NCBI GenBank assembly: GCA_013140775.1
Contig: JABFSA010000164.1
Span: forward strand, 1 to 34,008
Length of the DNA stretch: 34,008 nt
Direction: 5' to 3'
DNA from: Acidobacteriota bacterium
GTDB lineage: Bacteria > Acidobacteriota > Vicinamibacteria > Vicinamibacterales > UBA2999
The translations under genes were made by a program, and so were the position numbers. Each line of letters begins with the position of its first letter. The first letter of the stretch is position 1. Under the pieces are notes generated by a model, which searched no databases, was not told the DNA's origin, and saw only the letters and a list, made by a program, of their open reading frames with translations. Below are positions 14,593-20,715 of the stretch, in pieces.

Positions 14593-16608
14593 ATGAAGAC
14601 CTCATCGCGCCACCTTGCTGTTGCTCTTGCTGTGTGTGTCCTCTTCGTCCCGCTCAACGCGGTGGCCCAGAGTGACCAGGCACCCGCCGACAAAACGCTG
14701 TCCCCGTACTTCTTCATTGAGGGCGGCGATCCCGCGCTCGACCGCGTGCCGTTGAAAGACACCCGCGTTGACGTCGCCATTGCCGGAGTCATTGCGGACG
14801 TGACCGTCCGGCAGGTCTACGAGAACCGCGGCACGCGACCGCTTCACGCCCGTTACGTATTTCCCGCGTCCACGCGAGCGGCGGTCTACGGCCTGACGAT
14901 GACCGTAGGTGATGTTCGAACGGTCGCCAAAATCAAAGAGCGGACACAGGCCGCGCGCGAATTCGAGGCCGCAAAGAAGGAGGGGAAGAGCGCATCGCTC
15001 CTCGAGCAGAGCCGTCCAAATGTGTTCTCGATGCAAGTGGCCAACGTCCTGCCTGGCGACACGATCATCGTCGAGCTCAAGTACACGGAACTGCTCGTGC
15101 CAACCGATGGCGTATACGAGTTCGTCTATCCGACGGTTGTGGGGCCGCGGTATTCATCGATGCGCGAGAGCCAGGCGCGGCCCGAGGATACGTTCGTCAA
15201 GGCTCCGTACATCCGGGCTGGCGAGCCAGCGCGCAGCGAGTTCCATATTGCCGGGGTGATCTCGAGCGGCGTTCCAGTGCAGGAGCTCGTGTCGCCTTCA
15301 CATCAAGTAGTCGTGAAGGGGACTGACAGCCGGCGTGTGGAGCTTGCGCTGGCCGACTCGGAGCGACTGTCGGGCAACCGAGACTTCATTCTTCGGTATC
15401 GGCTGGCGGGGCAGGAGATCGCCGCGGGTCTGTTGCTCTATCGGGGAGCCAACGAGAACTTCTTCCTGCTGATGGCGGAGCCGCCGCAGGTCGTGACGCC
15501 CGAAGAGGTGCCGCCGCGCGAATACGTCTTCGTTGTGGACGTGTCCGGATCCATGTATGGATTCCCGCTGGACACGGCGAAGCAGCTCATGGCTGACATC
15601 GCAGCCGGACTGCGACCGTCAGACGTGTTCAACATCGTGGTGTTTGCCGACGGCTTCGAGACGTTTACGCCCGCGTCCGTTCCGGCCACGCCTGCGAATG
15701 TGGCACGTGCGCTCCAGTTCGTCGGGCGGAAGAGCGGTAGCGGTGGGACGGAGCTTGGCGCGGCGATCGAACGGGCCGTCACACTTCAGCGCCAGGGCAA
15801 CGTCGCGCGCAGCATCGTTCTGGTGACCGACGGCTATATCTCGGCCGAGGCGGAGGTGTTCGACTACATCCGGACGCATCTGGACGATACGAGCGTCTTC
15901 GCGTTCGGGATCGGCAGCGGTGTCAACCGGCATCTCATCGAGGGCGTGGCACGTGCCGGTCGTGGCGAGCCGTTCGTCGTGACGGAACCCCGTGAGGCGG
16001 CGGAGGCAGCGGCACGGCTCCGGCGCTACATCGAGAGCCCAGTGCTCACCGGCATCGACGTGCGATTCGCCGGGTTCGATGTGTATGACGTCGAACCGGG
16101 GAAGGTTGCGGACCTGTTTGCCAGCCGTCCGATGGTGGTGTGTGGCAAGTGGAGGGGCGACGCCACCGGGTCCATTGAGATTTCGGGGACGACGGGCCGC
16201 GGGGCGTTCCAGACGTCCGTTCCTGTGTGGCCTGCGGGTGACGACACGAGTCATGCGGCGCTGCGGCACCTCTGGGCGCGCACCAGGATTGCGGAGCTCT
16301 CGGACTTTGGTCCTCGTGATCCGAGCGAGGAGGTTCGCGCCGAGATTCTTTCGCTGGGCCTGACCTACGGTTTGCTCACTCGTTACACCTCGTTCGTCGC
16401 CGTGCAGGAGATCGTCCGGCGGACGACGGGCGATGCGGACCATGTTGACCAGCCGTTGCCGCTTCCCGCGGGCGTCAGTGACCTCGCGGTGGGCGTCACC
16501 AGTGGCGCAGAACCGGACGTCATCTGGCTGGCCGCGATCGTGGTGGTGATGATGGGTGGCATGCGCGTGCTGAGTGTGCGCCGCGGGCGATCGGAGGTGG
16601 CGTCATGA
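14593..16608 (+). CDS. VIT and VWA domain protein with C-terminal exosortase sorting signal
   Basis: This 671-residue protein has a Sec signal (residues 1-26, ending NAVAQ). A VIT domain covers about 35-190 (VDVAIAGVIADVTVRQVYEN, RYVFPASTRAAVYGLTM, KERTQAAREFEAAKKEGKSA). A VWA domain starts near 310 with an intact metal site: DVSGSM at 316-321, Thr in GSGGTELG, and Asp in VLVTDGY. The C-terminus is a sorting-signal triad: SGAEPD, a hydrophobic helix (643-662, VIWLAAIVVVMMGGMRVLSV) and the basic RRGR. It would cross the membrane and be cut or attached by the exosortase encoded next, with which it overlaps by ATGA. The start at 14593 was chosen over 14536 because the signal peptide begins there and AAAGGA precedes it. 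It resembles inter-alpha-trypsin-inhibitor heavy-chain-like proteins of bacterial exosortase systems. Confidence 0.9.
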   Translation: MKTSSRHLAVALAVCVLFVPLNAVAQSDQAPADKTLSPYFFIEGGDPALDRVPLKDTRVDVAIAGVIADVTVRQVYENRGTRPLHARYVFPASTRAAVYGLTMTVGDVRTVAKIKERTQAAREFEAAKKEGKSASLLEQSRPNVFSMQVANVLPGDTIIVELKYTELLVPTDGVYEFVYPTVVGPRYSSMRESQARPEDTFVKAPYIRAGEPARSEFHIAGVISSGVPVQELVSPSHQVVVKGTDSRRVELALADSERLSGNRDFILRYRLAGQEIAAGLLLYRGANENFFLLMAEPPQVVTPEEVPPREYVFVVDVSGSMYGFPLDTAKQLMADIAAGLRPSDVFNIVVFADGFETFTPASVPATPANVARALQFVGRKSGSGGTELGAAIERAVTLQRQGNVARSIVLVTDGYISAEAEVFDYIRTHLDDTSVFAFGIGSGVNRHLIEGVARAGRGEPFVVTEPREAAEAAARLRRYIESPVLTGIDVRFAGFDVYDVEPGKVADLFASRPMVVCGKWRGDATGSIEISGTTGRGAFQTSVPVWPAGDDTSHAALRHLWARTRIAELSDFGPRDPSEEVRAEILSLGLTYGLLTRYTSFVAVQEIVRRTTGDADHVDQPLPLPAGVSDLAVGVTSGAEPDVIWLAAIVVVMMGGMRVLSVRRGRSEVAS

Positions 16609-17132
16609 AGACGAAGCTCCTGATGCTGGCGCTCATGCTGGCGATCGCATGGGGCCTGAAGCGGCACTATGCAGACGCGCGAGTGGAGGATCTGTCGTGG
16701 ATCATCACTCCGACGGCATATCTCGTGAGCGCCGTCACCGGCATTGGCTTCGAGTGGCGTGCGGGTGAAGGGTACTTCTCGCACGATCGTCTGTTCCTGC
16801 TTGAGAAGTCGTGCGCCGGCGTCAACTTCATGATCGCGGCGTTTGCGATGCTCGTGCTCGCGCTGTTGCATCGAGGCGACCACGCCGCGCAGGCCGTTCG
16901 CATCGTCGCGGGTGCATGTGCCGCCAGCTACGCCAGCGCGGTGGTGGTCAACGCTGTCCGGATTGTGATGGCACTGTGGCTCGCTGACCATCCGGCATCC
17001 ACAACATCACTCAGCCCGGCCGATGCGCATCGCCTCGAGGGGATCGCGGTGTATTTCGGGGGACTGGTGCTGCTGCACGAACTCGTGCGCCGGTTCGACC
17101 GGCGCGCGTTTGCGGTGGTGCACACGTCATGA
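16605..17132 (+). CDS. xrtK: Exosortase K
   Basis: The 175-residue membrane protein matches the compact exosortase K type, much shorter than XrtA (usually over 280). The catalytic residues are visible: Cys70 in SCAGVNFMIAAFAML, Arg119 in VVNAVRIVMAL, His142 in DAHRLEGIAVYFGG. Family-like features also include LKRHYADARVEDLSWIITPT at the N-terminus and GFEW...GYFSHDRLFLLEKSC before the active Cys. Exosortases are Cys transpeptidase-like enzymes acting at the outer face of the inner membrane on proteins with a short motif, a membrane helix and basic residues at the C-terminus. The gene overlaps the VIT/VWA gene upstream and the 76-residue gene downstream, each by ATGA. The upstream product has a suitable tail, so it is the probable dedicated substrate. 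Confidence 0.87.
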   Translation: MKTKLLMLALMLAIAWGLKRHYADARVEDLSWIITPTAYLVSAVTGIGFEWRAGEGYFSHDRLFLLEKSCAGVNFMIAAFAMLVLALLHRGDHAAQAVRIVAGACAASYASAVVVNAVRIVMALWLADHPASTTSLSPADAHRLEGIAVYFGGLVLLHELVRRFDRRAFAVVHTS

Positions 17133-17359
17133 GCGGGATGCTCTGGCGCTCGGTGGCGGGCGCCTTTCGCCGGACGGCTCTGCCGTTGATCTCGTACTAC
17201 GCCATCACACTGGGCGTTCCGGTCGCGAACGGCGCGGTGCTCTCTGATGCCGCGTTCGTGCGGCACGCAGCTATCGTGCTGATCGTTCCTGCGGTTGCCG
17301 TTGCGCTCGCCGGTGTCGCCCTCAAACGTTGGGTCCGGTTTTCCTGCCCCGAGCGTTAG
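17129..17359 (+). CDS. Small two-helix membrane protein coupled to exosortase K
   Basis: The 76-residue product overlaps the exosortase stop by ATGA. It has an N-terminal basic segment (SVAGAFRRTALP), a hydrophobic helix (ISYYAITLGVPVANGAVL), a short polar loop with FVRH, a second helix (AAIVLIVPAVAVALAGVAL) and a basic tail (KRWVRFSCPER). I do not recognise a family. Tight coupling argues for a role in the same system, for example an exosortase subunit or a membrane factor for the sorted protein. A REP-like dyad follows seven bases after the stop. Confidence 0.75.
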   Translation: MSGMLWRSVAGAFRRTALPLISYYAITLGVPVANGAVLSDAAFVRHAAIVLIVPAVAVALAGVALKRWVRFSCPER

Positions 17360-17365
17360 TCGCCC

Positions 17366-17402
17366 TTCGACGGTGCTCAGGGCGACCGTGAGCGAAGTCG
17401 AA
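17366..17402. repeat. REP-like palindrome of the TTCGAC...GTCGAA type
   Basis: TTCGAC (17366-17371) pairs with GTCGAA (17397-17402), and GCTCA (17375-17379) pairs with TGAGC (17389-17393), around a short GGGCGACCG core. The bases GCTCAGGGCGACCGTGAGC look like a widespread extragenic palindrome. It directly follows the exosortase operon and may end its transcript. It also marks the point where homology to a mechanosensitive channel begins abruptly. Confidence 0.65.
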
Positions 17403-17865
17403 CGGTCGAGGGGAGTGTGCGACGGGGGAGGTCCGCGAGATCGCTGCGCGCGCGACGACGATCGTGACCGATGAGAACGTGGCGATCGTCGTCCCGAACT
17501 CTCAGTTCATCTCGGAGCGTGTAACGAACTGGAGCCGCCCCGGGAGCCTGACCGCGTACCCTCTGGCGTTCTACCTCTCACATGGGTCTGACACCGAACT
17601 CGTGCGTGACGTCATGCTCGCTGCGGCTGCCGCGCATCCTGACGTCCTTGCTGAGCCAGCGCCGGAAGTCGAATTCGTCGAGGCCGGACTGACCGCGCTA
17701 CGGTTTCAGCTCCAAGTCTGGAGCACGACGCACCTCAAGAGCGCCGGAAGGCTCAGGAGTGATCTGAACTTCGATATTTGGCGGAGACTGGCGGCCGAAG
17801 GTGTGACGATACCCCATGGCGTCATGTCGCTCGGCACGCCTATTGAGCGATCGCAGAGGCACTGA
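17392..17865 (+). pseudogene. 5'-truncated mechanosensitive channel (MscS family)
   Basis: The frame has no credible start. From about 17422 it encodes TGEVREIAARATTIVTDENV then AIVVPNSQFISERVTNWS, the beta-domain core of MscS channels, followed by an alpha/beta C-terminal part ending in IPHGVMSLGTPIERSQRH. The pore helix and all membrane spans that should precede this are missing; in their place lie an in-frame TGA (17389-17391) and the REP-like dyad. A normal MscS protein is at least about 280 residues, so roughly the first half has been lost. A GTG at 17464 could start a 133-residue fragment, but that would not form a channel. Most likely a decayed gene cut at the repeat. Confidence 0.72.
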
Positions 17866-17989
17866 CACGTGGGAGCTGTTTCGTCGCCTGAGCTTTGAGC
17901 TATTCTCAACACACACGTCGCAGCGCTTTCGATTCGCGATTGTGCCGATGGCCGACGTCTCACCGACTATCAATAGGGGTATTGCACAC

Positions 17990-18397
17990 ATGACCAGTCC
18001 CGCGCCCTCGCACGAGAAGTTCCGCGCCTCCGCCTCTGTTTCAATCACCGTAAAAGACATTCAAAAGAGCCTCACCTGGTACCAGGACGTTTTAGGGTTT
18101 GGTGTCGAACGTGCGGTGGAGCACGAGGGCCGGCTTGTGTTCGTCGGGCTGAAAGCCGGCGACGCGCGCCTCGCACTGAACCAGGATGACGGTGCGAAGG
18201 GATGGGACCGCGTCAAGGCTCTCGGATTCTCGGTGAACTTCTGGACCACCGAGGACATCGATGCCATCGCCAGTCGAATCAAGGCGAGTGGCGGCACGCT
18301 CGACTCTGAGCCCGTGGACGCGCCCTGGGGCGCGCGCTTCTTCCGCCTGACTGACCCCGACGGCTTCAAGCTGGCTGTGTTGAAGTCGCTGACGTAG
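17990..18397 (+). CDS. VOC (glyoxalase/bleomycin-resistance fold) protein
   Basis: The 135-residue product has the two beta-alpha-beta-beta-beta modules of the vicinal oxygen chelate fold: SVSITVKDIQKSLTWYQDVLGFG near the N-terminus, GRLVFVGLKAGDARLALNQDD in the middle, and ARFFRLTDPDGFKLAVLKSLT at the C-terminus, the last being the usual PDG motif. Members bind a metal and act as lyases, dioxygenases or antibiotic-sequestering proteins; the substrate here cannot be read from sequence. A longer frame begins at 17816, but the extra part has no VOC features. The chosen ATG has only a weak, distant AGGGG. It stands alone. Confidence 0.85.
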   Translation: MTSPAPSHEKFRASASVSITVKDIQKSLTWYQDVLGFGVERAVEHEGRLVFVGLKAGDARLALNQDDGAKGWDRVKALGFSVNFWTTEDIDAIASRIKASGGTLDSEPVDAPWGARFFRLTDPDGFKLAVLKSLT

Positions 18398-18451
18398 CCG
18401 CTGGTGCGTGGACACCGGGCAAGACAGGTCGCTTGCTCGGTGTCGCGTTTG

Positions 18452-18661
18452 TCAGGCCCCGGGATCTCCTGCTCGCCGTTTTCGGTAGGGGAGGATGTTC
18501 GTCTTCGAGCGTCGTCTATCCTGCGACACACGCAATACAACGTCTTCGGCCTCCATCACTGGCCGTGTCGATCGTGCAGACTCGTCGAGAAGTATTTGCA
18601 AGCGCTTGTGCAGGTCTGTCAGCGTGTGTCGGATGCGCGCGAGATCCGACTCCGGATCCAT
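18452..18661 (-). CDS. Small charged helical protein, unrecognised
   Basis: Sixty-nine residues starting MDPESDLARIRHTLTDLHKR, with a heptad-like helix over residues 4-35, an acidic middle (VMEAEDVVLRVSQD) and a basic end (RRRSKTNILPYRKRRAGD). GGAAGGG lies about six bases before this ATG, which is why it is preferred over one 15 bases upstream. No membrane span or signal. It follows another small basic protein gene on the same strand by 140 bases. Function unknown. Confidence 0.5.
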   Translation of the reverse strand: MDPESDLARIRHTLTDLHKRLQILLDESARSTRPVMEAEDVVLRVSQDRRRSKTNILPYRKRRAGDPGA

Positions 18662-18801
18662 TGTTGGCCCTTCCATACATGAGAGAAGGGCAAATCATGT
18701 ACCGGCGGATCGCACGGAATGACTACATCAGCGCAGGTGTACAACCCGCCTCTCGTCAAAGCGCAAAAGTCTCTTGCTGTTCTTGTTGAACGCGGCGGCC
18801 G

Positions 18802-19011
18802 TTACCGGCGGACTTTCCGTTTGACCGATTTGCGGCGGCCGACGACCTTGTTGACCTTGGTCATCACGGCCTTCAGTTTGCGCTGCGCAGCGCGCGATTT
18901 CTTGAGGTCTTCCTGCGATTTCCGCAGCAGTTCGTCCAATTCTTCCCGGGTACGCTGCATCTGTTTTACCTGGGGGTACAAAGCGGGGCGTGCATAGTGC
19001 GGGCCAGGCAT
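18802..19011 (-). CDS. Small basic coiled-coil protein, unrecognised
   Basis: Sixty-nine residues. After MPGPHYARPALYPQ there is a charged coiled coil (MQRTREELDELLRKSQEDLKK) and a very basic C-terminus (VVGRRKSVKRKVRR). The start has AAGGTGG six bases upstream. The composition would suit nucleic-acid binding, but no named domain is visible. It lies 121 bases downstream of the KdpD-like gene on the same strand and may be read from the same message, followed by the other 69-residue gene. Confidence 0.55.
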   Translation of the reverse strand: MPGPHYARPALYPQVKQMQRTREELDELLRKSQEDLKKSRAAQRKLKAVMTKVNKVVGRRKSVKRKVRR

Positions 19012-19132
19012 CAGACCACCTTCGCCCGGGCTTACCTATTCATCAGCAATCGCCGAAGCTCTTCGCCTTCCACGGCTTCACGGTGAACCCCGCGGCCATG
19101 AGAAAGGCGCAAAAACTCCATGAGATCTGGAG

Positions 19133-20278
19133 CTACGAATCCGGCTCTCCCAACGGGACGACCTGAATAGCCGCGTCGCGGACTTCCTCGAGAAACCGGT
19201 TGAGCGTTGATCCCTTCATCAGGATCTCCAATCGCGTGCGTGCACTCTGGCCGAAGATCACATGCGTGATGCCTTCGCGTTTCGCGAAGGCAATCAGGCC
19301 ATCCGCGGGTCGGTCGGCCCTTACTCGCACCACGGTCGCGCCGAGTTCTTCGGCGAAGGCAATATTGCGCTGGAGCGCGTCGCGGTCCTGAGGCTTGATA
19401 TGCCCCGGCGCCTCGCGTGGGGTCTCTACGTAGACCGCGTACCAGCGCGCCCCGAGGCGTCCGGCGATACGGGCACCTGCGCGCAACACTCTCGGCGCGT
19501 CGGCGCTGGAGCTCAGGCACACCATCACACGCTCCGGGATGAGCGCGGGCTCCAACCCCTCGCGCTGCCGGCGTGACGCCGCTCGATCGCCGATCTCGTC
19601 CGCCACGGCGCGGAGCGCCAGCTCGCGCAGGGTGGAGATGTTGCTCTCCCGAAAGAAATTCGCCAGCGCCTGTTCGACTTTTTCCGGCTTGTAGACCTTG
19701 CCCTGCCGCAGCCGGCTGTGCAGTTCCTCAACCGTCACGTCAACGTTGACGATCTCGTCGGCGCGGTCGAGAAACGTGTCTGGTACCGTTTCGCGCACGC
19801 GGACGCCGGTCACTCGACTGACCGCGTCGTTCAGCGTCTCCAGGTGCTGGATATTGACCGCCGTCATGACACCAATACCCGCGTCCAGCAGATCGAGCAC
19901 GTCCTGGTACCGCTTTTCGTGGCGGCTCCCGGCGACGTTGGTGTGGGCGAGCTCATCGACGACGCAGAGCGCGGGCTTCCGCGCGAGAATGGCGTCAATG
20001 TCCATCTCCTCCAGCACCACGCCGCGGTAGTCGATCTTGCGCCGTGGGACGACTTCGAGATTGCCGAGCCGCGCTTCGGTGTCGGCGCGGCCATGCGTCT
20101 CCACGAACCCGATCACCACGTCGATCCCTTCGCGGTGAAACGTATGTGCGTCCTCGATCATCGAGTAGGTCTTGCCAACACCCGGGGCGGCGCCGATGTA
20201 GATGCGGAGCCGGGCGCGATGCTCCGTCTGCAGCTTCGCCAGCATCTGCTCGCCGGTAGGGCGGCTTTTCTCGGCCAC
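19133..20278 (-). CDS. kdpD: KdpD N-terminal half (KdpD sensor plus Usp domain), no kinase
   Basis: The 381-residue protein matches only the cytoplasmic N-terminal part of KdpD. Residues 20-230 form the KdpD domain with Walker A IGAAPGVGKTYS (29-37), the FVETHGRADTEA motif, VDELAHTNVAGSRHEKRYQDV and AVNIQHLETLNDAV. Residues 250-375 are a universal-stress-protein fold ending in HVIFGQSARTRLE. It lacks the four membrane helices and kinase core of full KdpD (about 890 residues); those are in a separate gene at 27291-28802. It is transcribed away from kdpFABC. The start is GTG with a TACGAT hexamer five bases upstream and no ribosome site. It probably senses ions or c-di-AMP and acts on the separate kinase; the c-di-AMP part is family knowledge from some Usp-type KdpDs. 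Confidence 0.9.
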   Translation of the reverse strand: MAEKSRPTGEQMLAKLQTEHRARLRIYIGAAPGVGKTYSMIEDAHTFHREGIDVVIGFVETHGRADTEARLGNLEVVPRRKIDYRGVVLEEMDIDAILARKPALCVVDELAHTNVAGSRHEKRYQDVLDLLDAGIGVMTAVNIQHLETLNDAVSRVTGVRVRETVPDTFLDRADEIVNVDVTVEELHSRLRQGKVYKPEKVEQALANFFRESNISTLRELALRAVADEIGDRAASRRQREGLEPALIPERVMVCLSSSADAPRVLRAGARIAGRLGARWYAVYVETPREAPGHIKPQDRDALQRNIAFAEELGATVVRVRADRPADGLIAFAKREGITHVIFGQSARTRLEILMKGSTLNRFLEEVRDAAIQVVPLGEPDS

Positions 20279-20283
20279 GCGTC

Positions 20284-20289
20284 ATCGTA
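20284..20289 (-). promoter_or_regulatory. -10 element for the KdpD N-terminal gene
   Basis: On the minus strand TACGAT is followed by five bases (GACGC) and the GTG start. No Shine-Dalgarno is present, so the message is probably leaderless. The direct-repeat cluster at 20319 lies about 30 bases upstream. Confidence 0.45.
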
Positions 20290-20318
20290 GCGCGCGGTCC
20301 AGGCACGATCGCGCGTCT

Positions 20319-20351
20319 TTACGAACTCTTTATGCCATTTTTGCCAATCCC
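20319..20351 (+). promoter_or_regulatory. 11-bp direct repeats, candidate KdpE site A
   Basis: TTACGAACTCT (20319-20329), TTATGCCATTT (20330-20340) and TTGCCAATCCC (20341-20351) stand in 11-base register, the first two being good matches to a TTAYGAMYTCT consensus. Tandem 11-bp half-sites are usual for OmpR/KdpE-type regulators. The site lies between the divergent KdpD-like gene and the kdp operon. Confidence 0.5.
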
Positions 20352-20390
20352 TTCGGCCGAATGGCCGCTAGATTGGAGTGTGGTGGTGCG

Positions 20391-20434
20391 TTACGACTTC
20401 TTTATGAAGTCTTGAGGGTCTTCTTACGGCACCT
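20391..20434 (+). promoter_or_regulatory. 11-bp direct repeats, candidate KdpE site B
   Basis: TTACGACTTCT (20391-20401), TTATGAAGTCT (20402-20412), TGAGGGTCTTC (20413-20423) and TTACGGCACCT (20424-20434) repeat with an exact 11-base period. The cluster sits about 90 bases upstream of the first kdp small gene, where an activator of kdpFABC would be expected. No convincing -10 box was found between it and 20527. Confidence 0.55.
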
Positions 20435-20526
20435 CGCCGTACGCTGAGTAGTACCGGTGGCGCCCGCAGTGGGACTAACCATCGCGGAGGAGCAGGGTTC
20501 GGATTCTCTTACTCGCGAGGTGTGCT

Positions 20527-20616
20527 GTGCTCGATCTTGTCTTTATCTCGCTCTCGGTTCTCTTCTTTGTCGTGAGCATCGGCTACGTGGCCGCCTGCGA
20601 TCGACTGATGAAGTGA
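20527..20616 (+). CDS. 29-residue membrane peptide at the head of the kdp operon
   Basis: GTG starts a 29-residue peptide with one hydrophobic helix (DLVFISLSVLFFVVSIGYVA) and an end ACDRLMK. GAGGTG lies close upstream of the GTG. Its stop is eight bases before kdpF. Very similar short open frames (acidic start, one helix, a Cys-Asp/Glu-Arg-Leu end) stand before kdpF in other kdp operons I recall; they are usually left unannotated. It may be a second small accessory subunit of the K+ pump. It is a single-helix peptide, so the evidence is position, ribosome site and composition. Confidence 0.6.
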   Translation: MLDLVFISLSVLFFVVSIGYVAACDRLMK

Positions 20617-20624
20617 GGTAACCC

Positions 20625-20714
20625 ATGAGCCTGGAATCCGTACTCGGTCTGCTCGTGAGCGTCGGGATGCTCGCCTACCTGATCCTCGCGATGCTGAAAC
20701 CGGAGAAGTTCTGA
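20625..20714 (+). CDS. kdpF: KdpF, small subunit of the K+-transporting ATPase
   Basis: A 29-residue membrane peptide ([20 protein letters not shown], then LAMLKPEKF). The YLxxAxLxPEKF-type ending is the KdpF signature. KdpF is a one-helix lipid-like stabiliser of the KdpABC complex in the inner membrane. GAGGTAA precedes the ATG by four bases, and kdpA starts one base after the stop. Confidence 0.88.
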   Translation: MSLESVLGLLVSVGMLAYLILAMLKPEKF

Positions 20715-20715
20715 C

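Noticed and set aside
17464..17865. Complete small gene starting at GTG 17464
   Set aside because: The start cuts into the middle of the MscS beta domain; conserved residues continue upstream in the same frame, so it is a remnant rather than a whole gene.
17816..17989. Upstream extension of the VOC protein
   Set aside because: The extra 58 residues show no VOC feature and overlap the end of the MscS remnant; the fold begins just after the ATG at 17990.
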